Source: Humidesulfovibrio sp. (GTDB lineage Bacteria > Desulfobacterota > Desulfovibrionia > Desulfovibrionales > Desulfovibrionaceae). From it: DNA of 56,806 bases. The stretch covers positions 1-56,806 of the forward strand of contig NZ_JAUYFU010000024.1 in NCBI RefSeq assembly GCF_030689645.1, written 5' to 3'. The translations under genes were made by a program, and so were the position numbers. Positions 7,093 through 15,780 of this stretch are shown here, piece by piece (positions within the stretch are counted from its first letter, which is position 1; each line of letters begins with the position of its first letter). Below the pieces are notes generated by a model, which was not told where the DNA came from, ran no database searches, and was given only the letters and a program-made list of their open reading frames with translations.

Positions 7093-9972
7093 TCAGTCCA
7101 TGCGCACGCAGTCTTCGGACATGAACAGGGCCGAGTCGCCGACATCCGGCGGGAGACCTGGGCCGACGATTGTCTCTCCGGCAGCTTCACGAACCGCTAG
7201 CGCCAAGTTCATCGCCAGCAATGACTCCAGCATATCCTCCCCGGCAGTGAAACCGTAGGCTTGCCTCACGGCCTCGTCCAGTTTCGTGTGGGCGTCTTTG
7301 AGCAGGTTCTTCCCTGCGACGTCGAGCGAGCGGTACAACGCGCGCAGGGAGCATCCCATACGCTGCATGGCGCTGTTGCGCATGGCGCGCAACTCGCGCC
7401 CGGCCTGTACCACGGCGAGGGCTTGCCCCTGGTTGGGCGCCTGGGGCCACGGAAAGGAGTTGAACACGGTGTCCGAGGTGTACCGGAAGTCGCCCTTGAG
7501 CGTGGAGCAGCGCGCCTTGAGCCAGGCCCAGTGCTGGCCGGACTGCAGGATGCCGAAGCTGTAGTCGTCGGCAAGGGCAAAGGACATGACAACGTCATTG
7601 GGGTGAATCTGAGCGCTCACAAACTCGAAGATGGGGCGCTTCATCACGCGGGCACAAGCGATGTAGCGTGGCAGCGCATCCAGGCGCGCGATGAGTTCCC
7701 TACGGGGATAGGAGAGATGCCACCAGTGTTCCAGAAACTTGGCGTGATGCAGGTTCACCTTTGCTTTCGGGTTCTGTTTCTTGGCTTCGTCGTTCCGTTT
7801 TTTTTCCTCCTGTGCCGCATGTTCGCGGTCGGGCAGGACGAGTTGGCGTAGCCTGGCGAAGCAGTGCTCGAAGCGCATGGCCTCCATGATGTCACGCGGA
7901 GAGAGGTCGATGACCCAGCGTTTCGGAGCGGGCGGCGCAGCGCCGAGAAGCTCCTCCGCTATCAGCATCGGAAAAATCACCTTGGCTTCCCGAGGCGCTC
8001 TGCGAAGCAGGGTGTCCTTCTCCGTCCGCGTGAGCAGAAAGCCTTTGTGCCCGTGCGTCTGGCCCTGATAGCACGCGTTCGACTGGGCGTTCGCGGCTAG
8101 ATCCTTGGCCCCTGTGACATCGGCGTCGGCAGAAAGTGCGGCGCTGATGCGCGGCAAGTCGACCACTCTCCACGGGCTTCCAGTCTGGTCGCCCAGTTGC
8201 GTGGCGAGCTTCATGGGACCATCAGCCTCGCCCTTGACCCAGTTGACGATGGACACATGCACCACGGCGTCGCCGCTCCATACCTGGGTCGAAACGGCCT
8301 CGGTGATGGTGCCGCCGTGTGTCACGATGTGATCCAGCCCGCCTTCGCGGGAATAGTTCTGGCGGATGGTGTTTGTGCCCACAAGACCCGCCCGGCCGCC
8401 TGGCCGCAGTTCGTCGTGGGCGCGGTGGAACCAGTAGACGCAGTAGTCGGCCCGGCCGGGGATGCGGTCTCCGAAAGCGGCATGCAACCTGCCGACGTAG
8501 TCCGCGCCGAGTTCTTGCTGCATCTTGTTCTTGGACTGAAAAGGCGGGTTGCCGATGATGGCCGAGGCCTCGGGCCAAGGGTTGAACAGGGCGTCGGCGC
8601 AGACGATGTTCTCGTCCATGTTGACGAGCGGGAGGGGCGCGCCGCCCAAGTCCGGAGCGTTGATGCCGAGGCCGCGAAAGAATGCGCCGGATTCAACCAG
8701 GGCGAGCTCCTTCGCCAGAATCATCGTCACCTTGGCCAGTTCGACGGCGAAGGCGTGGTTATCAAAGCCGTAGAAGTTCGTCTCACGCACGGCCGAGGCC
8801 AGGGCGAACTCGCGCACGCTCTCGGGCTTGTCCACCCGGGCGAGTTTTTCCAGAAGCTCCAGCTCGATTCGCCGCAGTTCACGGTAGGCTACATAGAGGA
8901 AATTGCCGCTCCCGCAGGCAGGGTCGAGTACACTGTAGGCGCTCAACTCGCCACGCAGGGCCAACAGTTCCCTCCGCGTCTTGGCCTTGGCGATGCGCTC
9001 GCGCCACGGACGGACGACGGTCGGCAGCACTACCTTTTGGATGTCGGACTCGCTGGTGAAGTGCGCGCCGAAGGCGTGCCGCTCTTCGCCATCCATGCTT
9101 TCCTGAAAAATAGAGCCGAAAATCATGGGCTGGACGCGGCTCCAATCTTCCTGCGCTGCGTCATGGAGCATGCGCGCCTCGTCAGAGGTCAGGTCGAGCG
9201 GTCGGACATCGGCGAACAGCCCGCCATTGAAGTAGTCGACCTCTTGAAACCGTCCGCCTTTGGCGCGTTCCGGGGTGTTCATCTGCCTGAACAGCCCACC
9301 GATGAGGTCATAGGAACTCTTCCCGCCGACGCATTCTTGGAGCAACTCCGAGAACAGCCCCTTTGGCAGCAGGTCAAAGTCCTCCGCGAACATGGCGAAA
9401 ACACACTGGAGCACGAAGTGCTGGGACAGCTTCTGGTCCTGCGTGCGCGTCTTGATGGCCCTGTAAGCTTTGGCTACCTTGTCGGCTGCATCCCGCGTGA
9501 CGGACACGAGGTTGTTCTGGAACTGCGGCTCGGTCGGTTGCGGGAGCAGGAAACTGAACGCTCTGTAGCGCCGCGGCAGATCCGCCAAAGACACCCGGTC
9601 CACGGGCGAATCGAGCTGCGTGTTGAAGTCGTAGATCAGGAACTCGTCGAAGTTGCAGAGCACGACGTAGCGGGGGCGGTTCGGGACGAGGTACTGCCAG
9701 TATTCGAAGGCCTGGCGATAGTGGCGCTCCAGCACGGCGCCACGCTTCTTCATCTCCAGAAGCATCGTGTCCTTCCAGAACAAATCGGCGAATTTGGTGC
9801 CCTTGCCGATACGGACACGGTGTTCGAGCGTGGCACCGGCTTCCCGGTACCCGGCGTGCCCGAAGGCTTGGAACAGGCGGTCGCAGAACACCTGGGCTTC
9901 GCCCTTTTCGTCGCCCTTGAGCGACTGGACGTAGGCGTTGAATTCTTCCAGCTTCGTTTCGCGGATGCTCAC
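7093..9972 (-). CDS. MmeI-like single-chain (type IIL) restriction-modification enzyme
   Basis: A 959-residue fusion of nuclease, methyltransferase and target-recognition regions. The N-terminus carries D63-X9-E73-M-K75, the same D-X9-ExK spacing known for the nuclease of MmeI. Motif I, DPACGSGNFL, lies near residue 350 and motif IV, NPPFQSK, near 475, so it modifies adenine. The C-terminal 300 residues would read the DNA target. Length and order match the type IIL family, in which one protein both cuts and methylates one strand. The start is GTG at 9972 with GGAGGG about 5 bases upstream. It is the first gene of a minus-strand run that continues, after a 375-base gap, into a second methyltransferase. 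No specificity can be assigned. Confidence 0.9.
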   Translation of the reverse strand: MSIRETKLEEFNAYVQSLKGDEKGEAQVFCDRLFQAFGHAGYREAGATLEHRVRIGKGTKFADLFWKDTMLLEMKKRGAVLERHYRQAFEYWQYLVPNRPRYVVLCNFDEFLIYDFNTQLDSPVDRVSLADLPRRYRAFSFLLPQPTEPQFQNNLVSVTRDAADKVAKAYRAIKTRTQDQKLSQHFVLQCVFAMFAEDFDLLPKGLFSELLQECVGGKSSYDLIGGLFRQMNTPERAKGGRFQEVDYFNGGLFADVRPLDLTSDEARMLHDAAQEDWSRVQPMIFGSIFQESMDGEERHAFGAHFTSESDIQKVVLPTVVRPWRERIAKAKTRRELLALRGELSAYSVLDPACGSGNFLYVAYRELRRIELELLEKLARVDKPESVREFALASAVRETNFYGFDNHAFAVELAKVTMILAKELALVESGAFFRGLGINAPDLGGAPLPLVNMDENIVCADALFNPWPEASAIIGNPPFQSKNKMQQELGADYVGRLHAAFGDRIPGRADYCVYWFHRAHDELRPGGRAGLVGTNTIRQNYSREGGLDHIVTHGGTITEAVSTQVWSGDAVVHVSIVNWVKGEADGPMKLATQLGDQTGSPWRVVDLPRISAALSADADVTGAKDLAANAQSNACYQGQTHGHKGFLLTRTEKDTLLRRAPREAKVIFPMLIAEELLGAAPPAPKRWVIDLSPRDIMEAMRFEHCFARLRQLVLPDREHAAQEEKKRNDEAKKQNPKAKVNLHHAKFLEHWWHLSYPRRELIARLDALPRYIACARVMKRPIFEFVSAQIHPNDVVMSFALADDYSFGILQSGQHWAWLKARCSTLKGDFRYTSDTVFNSFPWPQAPNQGQALAVVQAGRELRAMRNSAMQRMGCSLRALYRSLDVAGKNLLKDAHTKLDEAVRQAYGFTAGEDMLESLLAMNLALAVREAAGETIVGPGLPPDVGDSALFMSEDCVRMD

Positions 9973-10380
9973 CAGTGCCCTCCAGACAGAATGCGACCTT
10001 GCCCAGAACGGGCTTTCGAGGATCGAAACATGTTGGAGATTGGTATATCGAAAGGGTTTTCAAGGCAACAGAAGCTCTGGCAGGACGCTGTTCTGGTGGG
10101 CCTCGCTTTCATTCGGGTGACTAGATCAATCCCGGCTCCGTTTGCCGTAGCGAGCGCCTGTGGGAAGGGCAGAAGGGGCCTCAGCACACGGGGGGCCGCT
10201 CTGGCAGAAGGGCGCATGATGGTCGCAGTGGCGGGCAGCAAAAATGGGGCCTCGCGGCCCCCTTCCTCGTTCAATATTCCCACGCCAGGGCACCCCTGAG
10301 TTGCCTCGAAATGGATCCGTGCAGCTTGGTGTCGGCCCCGTATGCGTCGTAGCCCGCATCTTGGGTCAAGAAGCCGCCAC
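9973..10380. other. non-coding gap upstream of the MmeI-like gene
   Basis: No gene is recognisable here. A short GC hairpin, GGGGCC-TCGC-GGCCCC, lies at 10246-10261 followed by a pyrimidine-rich stretch, which may be a weak terminator reading to the right. Open frames on both strands are shadows without ribosome-binding sites. Confidence 0.4.
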
Positions 10381-10467
10381 TCGTGGGGCATTCGCTCTGG
10401 CGAATTTGCATGGAAATCTGTTGAAAATCAGCGTGTTATTTGCGTGTGTCCTTGACACACCCCACGA
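10381..10467. repeat. nested inverted repeats beside the tRNA-Leu scar
   Basis: An outer inverted repeat, TCGTGGGG (10381-10388) with CCCCACGA (10460-10467), encloses two hairpins: ATTCGC-TCTG-GCGAAT (10390-10405) and GTGTGTC-CTT-GACACAC (10444-10460). The last base of the second hairpin is shared with the outer arm. This can fold as a small multibranch structure or could be recombinase arm sites. It lies 16 bases from the truncated tRNA. Confidence 0.5.
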
Positions 10468-10483
10468 ATAAAGGTATAAAAAT

Positions 10484-10527
10484 GGGGATTTTAAGTCCCT
10501 TGCGTCTACCAGTTTCGCCACCCGGGC
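10484..10527 (-). pseudogene. truncated tRNA-Leu(UAA): 5' half only
   Basis: Read on the minus strand, the sequence begins GCCCGGGTGGCG, continues through the D arm (AAACTGGTAGACGC) and the anticodon arm AGGGA-CTTAAAA-TCCC with anticodon TAA, as in bacterial tRNA-Leu(UAA). After this the match stops: no variable arm, GTTC-containing T arm or CCGGGC acceptor strand follows. It lies 63 bases downstream of the YcaO gene, in the same direction. The cut at the anticodon stem is typical of integrase crossover sites, so I read it as an attachment-site scar marking the island edge. The 3' half is not in the window. Confidence 0.75.
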
Positions 10528-10590
10528 AACCGGGCACAGTCCTACATGCCGAGGCGGGCCAGCGTCAACGCGAACCCGGCTGGAATATGC

Positions 10591-12285
10591 CTAATGTGCT
10601 ATGAACGAGCGAAGATAGTTTGCGTAAAGGCGGGGCGCTAGGCGCGAAAAGCGGTCAAAGTCCGCCACCCACTCAAGTCCTGGCACGATGGCCCGCACCG
10701 CAGGAATGCCCAGATCCCTGCGCGTCAGGTCCGCGTACGTCGGCGGATAGCCATTGGCAAGAAGCGTCTCCTCCAGCACCATGAGGTCGCCCTCGGCGCT
10801 GCCGGTGGCATGGTCGGGCAGATCCTCAAGCTTGCGCACGGGCAAGCCTTCCGGGGCCTTCTGCGTGGCCGGTCCGGGGAAGGGGTAAGGGATCTCCGTC
10901 ATGGCCGAGATGGCTGCGCGTGGCCCGGAAAGCCCGGCGCCCATGCCCTTGTTCACGTCTCCGTGGCGCCCGGTGACGATTGCCTTGTAGCAGGGCACTC
11001 CGAATTCCGAAGTGCAGTCCATGAACCATACGTGCATGTCGCAGTCTTCATAGTCGTGCAGCAGCTTGGCCACGCGTTCGTCCTTGGCCTCCAGGCGGAA
11101 GCAGCGCGAAAGGTCGAAGGGCGTCACAGCCTCGGCGTCGCGCTCAATGACCTCGCCCAGGGCATGCACCTTGGCCTCGGTCATGGTGTTTCCAGACGCC
11201 AGACCGGTGGAGCCAAGCGCGCTGAACAGGCTCTGTTCCTCCAAGTTGGCGAAGAGATACACGAACTGCACCGGCACCAGGCTGGGGCGCAGGCCGTTTT
11301 CGCAACGCTCCTGGGCGGGCATCCAGTGGATGGTCTGACCGGCGTAGGGCGCTTCGAAGCGCACGCGGTCGAGGTCCAGGGCATGGCCTGTGGCTGAGAC
11401 CTCGGCATGGCTGCCGCGGGTGATGGGGCAATCGTAGGCCAGACCCATGACGCCTCGCGAACCCATGCTGGCATAAGACGACACGCGCTCGGCCACCTCC
11501 ATGCTGTAGGAGGCCCGGGCTGAATCCATGTCCAGGCCTCGGCCGTAGCTGGTCTGCATGCCGGACAGGCTGTAGTTCATGCCGCCGCTTTTGACGGAAA
11601 GCTCCACCAGCCACATGCGCAGCAGCGCCACAGGCGAGAGGGAGGCCTTGTGGGCCATCTCTTTTCCAAGAAAAACGTTTTTGGCGTCAAGTTGCTTGAG
11701 GGCGTGGGCGCAGGTTTCCTGTGCCGGGCGGCGGGCCTTGGCCGGGGGCAGGGTTGCAGCCAGTCGGTGGCGGATTTCCTTGGCCGTCACCGCTGGGCCT
11801 TTGGGCAGCGCGTCTTTGCCGTAGGGCGTGTCGATGCCGATGTCCTGCGGCGCTGGCAGGGCCTCGTGGCCCACAATGTTCATTTGCATGCGCATGGTCC
11901 AGGCGTTGTGCAGGTGCTGATCAGACAAGAGATGGGAGCGGATGTGCACCGCCGGGGTGTGGCGGGACAGCTCCAGGGCGTCCAGCGCGGCCATGCGCGG
12001 CAAGAGGTGAGCGAAGCGCTCATGCCCCAGGCAGGCCTCGAAAAGCAGCGCGGCCAGGATGGGGTCGGTGATTTGTCCGTCCTTCTGCACCTCCTCCATG
12101 AGCTTCTCCACCTTCTTCGTGCGGTGCTCACCCAGCTTAAAGAGCATATGCTGATGCATGAAGTCGTCGAGGGGGTGTTCGCGCAGATGGGCCAGCATCT
12201 CCGAAAAGCTCAGGTTCGGGCCTGGGTGGGCGGCAAAACAACCGACGCCGGAAAGAGTGTCCATGAGGCGGAGTTCGTAGCGCAT
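10591..12285 (-). CDS. YcaO-domain protein
   Basis: A 564-residue protein. The C-terminal half holds the YcaO signature: STGLASGNTMTEAKVHALGE, followed by VIERDAEA, carrying the SxxxExxER-type ATP-binding residues, and later AAISAMTEIPYPFPGP. Known YcaO proteins use ATP to activate backbone amides (azoline, thioamide, amidine formation), and E. coli YcaO is linked to RimO methylthiolation of ribosomal protein S12. The N-terminal 200 residues are helical, with several His and Met, and match nothing I know. No precursor peptide, TfuA or dehydrogenase gene is adjacent, so a natural-product role has no support here. The start at 12285 has GGAG about 7 bases upstream. Confidence 0.85.
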   Translation of the reverse strand: MRYELRLMDTLSGVGCFAAHPGPNLSFSEMLAHLREHPLDDFMHQHMLFKLGEHRTKKVEKLMEEVQKDGQITDPILAALLFEACLGHERFAHLLPRMAALDALELSRHTPAVHIRSHLLSDQHLHNAWTMRMQMNIVGHEALPAPQDIGIDTPYGKDALPKGPAVTAKEIRHRLAATLPPAKARRPAQETCAHALKQLDAKNVFLGKEMAHKASLSPVALLRMWLVELSVKSGGMNYSLSGMQTSYGRGLDMDSARASYSMEVAERVSSYASMGSRGVMGLAYDCPITRGSHAEVSATGHALDLDRVRFEAPYAGQTIHWMPAQERCENGLRPSLVPVQFVYLFANLEEQSLFSALGSTGLASGNTMTEAKVHALGEVIERDAEAVTPFDLSRCFRLEAKDERVAKLLHDYEDCDMHVWFMDCTSEFGVPCYKAIVTGRHGDVNKGMGAGLSGPRAAISAMTEIPYPFPGPATQKAPEGLPVRKLEDLPDHATGSAEGDLMVLEETLLANGYPPTYADLTRRDLGIPAVRAIVPGLEWVADFDRFSRLAPRLYANYLRSFIAH

Positions 12286-12394
12286 GGGGGCTCCAAAGGG
12301 ATTGGGTTCAGTTTAGGCAAAAAATGGCGGTATCCATGCCTGCACGGTGACTCTAGGCCGACAGGGCGCCGGGCGCAAGGAGTGGGGCGGATAA

Positions 12395-13336
12395 TCAGGG
12401 GCAGTCGGGCGGGCCGTCGGGGAAGGGCCAGGACTCCACACGGTTGCGGCCGCACTGCTTGGCCCGGTACAGGGCCTTGTCGGCCTTCTCGATCATGTCC
12501 TCAAGGATGCTGGCGCCGAACTGCGGCTCGGCTGCGTACTCCGCCACGCCGATGCTGACGGTATTGTTCAGCACGATGTCGCCCAGCTTGAGCGGCGTGG
12601 AGGTCACTGTCTCGCGGATGCGCTCGGCCAGGGTGCGGGCCTCCGTCAGGGAGGCGTTGGGGGCCAGCACGACGAATTCCTCGCCGCCGTAGCGCGCAGC
12701 CATGTCCGATTCGCGGATGGCCGAGGCGATGCACCCGGCGATGTGGATGAGGAACTTGTCGCCTACGGGGTGGCCATGGGTGTCGTTCACGTTCTTGAAG
12801 TGGTCGATGTCGATCATCAGGCTGGAGCAGGGCTTGCCGCCGCGCAAGGCGACGCTCAGGATGCGGTAGCCCTCGGCCATGAGGTGGCGGCGGTTGCTCA
12901 TGCCGGTAAGCTGGTCCGTGCGTGAGGTTGTCTGTATGGTTTCAATGTGGTCGAGCACCGTGGCGGACATGCGGTTGAAGGCCCGCACCAGCTGCTTGAA
13001 TTCCGTGGGTGCGTCCAGAGTGGCGGCGGGATCGATGATGTGGCCGTACTCGCCGTCCTGAATTTTCTGCGCGCCCTGCACCAGGAGCTTCAAGGGATCG
13101 AGGATGGTGCGGGCGATGGCGTGTCCCAGGAAGGCTGAGAATACAAGGGCCAGCGCCATGCTGACGATCAGAAGCCATTCGAGACTGATGGGCAGGGCAT
13201 TGAGGCTTGTGGCCAGCCAGTAGAGCAGCAGGGGCAGTATGGGCAACAGCAGCAAAAGCGCGCTGTACAGGCGCAAAAGCCCCAACACTCCCAGGCCTTT
13301 CAGGCGTAGGGGGGGGAGATGATCGCGCGGGTCCAT
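12395..13336 (-). CDS. membrane diguanylate cyclase (HAMP-GGDEF)
   Basis: A 313-residue enzyme expected to make cyclic di-GMP from two GTP. Two hydrophobic segments (residues about 17 to 43 and 53 to 75) frame a very short outside loop. A HAMP-like linker follows (ILDPLKLLVQGAQKIQDG), then the GGDEF domain from about residue 140. The active-site loop is GGEEF at 217-221 and is intact. The product-inhibition site RxxD is also present (RESD, 208-211) at the usual five-residue spacing, so feedback control is likely. With almost no periplasmic region, the input signal is probably membrane state or a partner. AGGAG precedes the start by about 10 bases. Neighbours do not reveal its target. Confidence 0.9.
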   Translation of the reverse strand: MDPRDHLPPLRLKGLGVLGLLRLYSALLLLLPILPLLLYWLATSLNALPISLEWLLIVSMALALVFSAFLGHAIARTILDPLKLLVQGAQKIQDGEYGHIIDPAATLDAPTEFKQLVRAFNRMSATVLDHIETIQTTSRTDQLTGMSNRRHLMAEGYRILSVALRGGKPCSSLMIDIDHFKNVNDTHGHPVGDKFLIHIAGCIASAIRESDMAARYGGEEFVVLAPNASLTEARTLAERIRETVTSTPLKLGDIVLNNTVSIGVAEYAAEPQFGASILEDMIEKADKALYRAKQCGRNRVESWPFPDGPPDCP

Positions 13337-13416
13337 GACTTGGCTCCTCGTTACGAGTGAGGCTTTAGCTTCCTACGCATAGCAGTTCGAGGGCGGCTGC
13401 GCAAGTTGGCTGAACT

Positions 13417-14058
13417 TTAAGATTGTTCCTGTTGCGCCGAAGTGGCGGGGCGGCGGGATTTGAACTCGCGCAGGCGCTTTCGGATGTGCTCGACGGCCTG
13501 GGCGGCTTTGTCGCCTTGACCCGCGTAGGAGACCGTGTCGCCTGCGGCGGTGGTCATGATGAGCGTTTTGCCAGAGAGCTCCACGGCGCTGATGTCTGAG
13601 TAGTACACATCGCGGGTGCCCGTGTCCTCTGTCTGGTAGGCCACCGGGAAGTACGACTTGAGTGGAAAGATGCTCCCCTTGCGTCCCGCGATGACCACGA
13701 AGTCGTCCTTTGGGGCCATCATGGTGTAGCGCACTTCGTCCTTGTGCTCCTTGAGCATCCAGTGGGGGATGGCCCCGCCGATTTCGTAGAAGGGATAGTT
13801 GGGCTGGGACTTGTCGATGCCGCAGGCGCGCAGGCATTCCTTCTCCAGGTTTTCCAGCACGTCTTCCTGAAATGCCTTGTGGTTGTCCTTAACCAAGAAA
13901 GCCCCGTAGACGTCCAGGCCGAGGGGGATGAGCAGGAAGGCGAAGCCGTGCAGGCCCCCGGCGAAGAGCGTTATGAGAATGAGCGTGAGCAGGTAGGCCA
14001 TGACCTTGGCCTTGGGTGTGGAGCAGAAGAGGATGGGCAGGGCTTCGCGCAGGTCCAT
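13417..14058 (-). CDS. hypothetical membrane protein
   Basis: About 213 residues and unknown in function. A hydrophobic segment near the N-terminus (VMAYLLTLILITLFAGGLHGFAFLLIPLGLDVYGAFL) can form one or two membrane helices. The remaining 150 residues are soluble, with alternating beta strands in DDFVVIAGRKGSIFPLKSYF and DVYYSDISAVELSGKTLIMTT that resemble a PH-like barrel, and a basic C-terminal helix. The ATG at 14058 is my choice although no good ribosome-binding site precedes it; a TTG start at 14124 adds 22 residues. It lies between the diguanylate cyclase and the CBS/nucleotidyltransferase gene on the same strand, but spacing does not prove an operon. Confidence 0.65.
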   Translation of the reverse strand: MDLREALPILFCSTPKAKVMAYLLTLILITLFAGGLHGFAFLLIPLGLDVYGAFLVKDNHKAFQEDVLENLEKECLRACGIDKSQPNYPFYEIGGAIPHWMLKEHKDEVRYTMMAPKDDFVVIAGRKGSIFPLKSYFPVAYQTEDTGTRDVYYSDISAVELSGKTLIMTTAAGDTVSYAGQGDKAAQAVEHIRKRLREFKSRRPATSAQQEQS

Positions 14059-14170
14059 GCGCCACAGGTAGGCAATGCCAGGGGAAATGGCAAGGGCCGG
14101 ATGTGGTTTCGATTCTTTCCCCAAGCTGCTTGTGCCGTTTGCTGGGGCTGCGCGCCCTGACCAAGGTGGT

Positions 14171-15694
14171 CTAGCCCATCAGGTGCAGGGCATAGGCTCC
14201 GGAAAGCATGCCCTGGAAATCGGCCACCAGCTTGAAGGCGCCTCTCAGGCGTTCACCATCAAGCTTGCCCAGTTCTTCTGGCCGGATGGCGTTGTCAGGG
14301 GTCTCGCCCCGGCCTATGGCCTCGGCCTGGGCGCGCATGCGCAGGGTTTGCAGAAAGGCATTGGCCTCGCACAGCCCCTCGGCCTGCTGCCGGTCAAGAG
14401 TTCCCGCACGGGCAAGGGCCTGCAAGCGCTCCTGAGTGCCGGTCTCGTGCAGGCCGTGCTCCAGCGCCAGCACCTTGGCGCCCTGAGTGATGGGAAACAC
14501 GCCGCCGCGCTTCAAATCAACGCTGCCGCGCCCCTCGGCGTCCTTCTTGAGGCTGAAGCCCCCGAACAGCCCCAGGGGCGGGGCAAAGCGCACGGCCTCC
14601 CGCGCCATGCACTTGAGCAGGAGCGCGCTGCCCCTGAAGCGCGCGGCCATGCCCAGGCCCAGGCCATGGGCCAGGTCCGGGTCCGCTGCGCTGCCGGATT
14701 GGCCTCCCTGACCAGGCGGCGCAGGCAGGGGGCGCAGGTCGGAAAGCAGCGAGGCCGTGACCACGCCTTCGGCGTCGGGCCTGTCAGCAATGTTGTCGGC
14801 CAAATCCATCCATGAGTCCAGACTGCGCCGCCAGTTCGGGTTGTCGAGCATGATGCGCCGGGGACAGGGGGGAAAACCCAGGTTCAGCAGAATGCGCGTG
14901 AGCCCTTCGCCCAGGGCGGCGAACCAGGCTTCCGACTTCGGGTCGCCCCCGGCGAAGACCAGCGCAAGGTCCTGGTCCGTGGCCAGATATTGCTCGCGCC
15001 GGGCCTGGCTGCCCAGTAAGAACACCGCATGGGAGGCCGGGGCTGGCCCGTGTTCCGCCGTGGCCTGCGCCAGAGCCAGACCCCAGGCCTGGGACATGAT
15101 GCGGTCGTGCATCTCGCTGATGAGCCTGCCCACGGCACTGGAGCCGATGCCCTCGGCCACGGAACGTGCCGCAAGGCGCTGAAGACGCTGAAAAGCGCGG
15201 GCCAGGGCGGCCTCGCTTGAGGCCGCGTTGATCTCTGCCGCAAGGGCCAAGGGGCTTTCGCCTCGGGCCGCCAGCATGTCGCCTTCGCCCAGCAGCCCCA
15301 CGGGTGCGCCGGACTCGTCCAGAAGCACCAGACGACGCACCCCGTGTCGCACCATGCGCGAGAACGCCTCAATGAGCAGATCGCCGGGACGCACGGTGAT
15401 GAGCGGGTGGGACATGATGCGCGTCACGGGCAGATTTGCGGCGTCGAGCCCTGCGGCCACCACGCGCACCAGCACGTCGCGCTCGGTGAGGATGCCCAGG
15501 TCCGCCGTGTGATGCTTCAACTCGGGCCGCACCAGGGCTGCGGTGGCCCCGGCCATGGCCATGGCTCTCGCGGCCTCGGCAACTGTTGCGCCAGCGTTCA
15601 CGAAGACCGGCGCTGCCGTGGGGACGTCCGACGCCTTGAGGCGCAGGAAGGGGTCGGGCAGGTGCGGCGCGCCGGAAGCGTCTGGTTCGTGCAT
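14171..15694 (-). CDS. CBS-domain / DUF294 putative nucleotidyltransferase
   Basis: A 507-residue cytoplasmic protein. Residues about 20 to 145 hold two CBS motifs (adenine-nucleotide sensing). A DUF294-type nucleotidyltransferase core follows, with FLLGSQARREQYLATDQDLALVF near residue 230, matching the G-S-x-A/G-R...D-x-D catalytic pattern of GlnD-like enzymes. The C-terminal 150 residues are the helical DUF294 substrate-binding domain. The gene follows actP, and this pairing with an acetate symporter is common in proteobacteria, suggesting control of carbon uptake; the substrate is not known. The start at 15694 is favoured by AAGGAG 7 bases upstream; an upstream ATG at 15715 sits next to the intergenic hairpin. 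Confidence 0.85.
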   Translation of the reverse strand: MHEPDASGAPHLPDPFLRLKASDVPTAAPVFVNAGATVAEAARAMAMAGATAALVRPELKHHTADLGILTERDVLVRVVAAGLDAANLPVTRIMSHPLITVRPGDLLIEAFSRMVRHGVRRLVLLDESGAPVGLLGEGDMLAARGESPLALAAEINAASSEAALARAFQRLQRLAARSVAEGIGSSAVGRLISEMHDRIMSQAWGLALAQATAEHGPAPASHAVFLLGSQARREQYLATDQDLALVFAGGDPKSEAWFAALGEGLTRILLNLGFPPCPRRIMLDNPNWRRSLDSWMDLADNIADRPDAEGVVTASLLSDLRPLPAPPGQGGQSGSAADPDLAHGLGLGMAARFRGSALLLKCMAREAVRFAPPLGLFGGFSLKKDAEGRGSVDLKRGGVFPITQGAKVLALEHGLHETGTQERLQALARAGTLDRQQAEGLCEANAFLQTLRMRAQAEAIGRGETPDNAIRPEELGKLDGERLRGAFKLVADFQGMLSGAYALHLMG

Positions 15695-15718
15695 GGGCGA
15701 CTCCTTCATGGGCATGAG

Positions 15719-15757
15719 GCTCCCCCCGCCCTGACAAGTTGCCGGGGCGGGGGGAGC
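15719..15757 (-). promoter_or_regulatory. intercistronic hairpin after actP
   Basis: GCTCCCCCCGCCC (15719-15731) and GGGCGGGGGGAGC (15745-15757) give a perfect 13-bp stem with a 13-base loop. There is no T-tract. It lies between actP and the DUF294 gene, so it may stabilise the upstream message or reduce read-through. Confidence 0.6.
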
Positions 15758-15780
15758 TGTCGTCTGGAGCGAGGGCGGCG

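Noticed and set aside
6832-7200. 122-codon frame between the two restriction-modification units
   Set aside because: No ribosome-binding site, overlaps the opposite strand of the MmeI-like gene, no recognisable sequence.
8197-10299. A 700-codon open frame on the plus strand opposite the MmeI-like gene
   Set aside because: It is the complement of a gene with clear motifs, lacks a ribosome-binding site, and its translation has no family pattern. High GC content makes long antisense frames common.
10484-10527. Group I intron in tRNA-Leu(UAA), as in cyanobacteria
   Set aside because: Those introns split the anticodon loop. Here the whole loop and the 3' stem are present before the break, and no 3' exon follows in the window.
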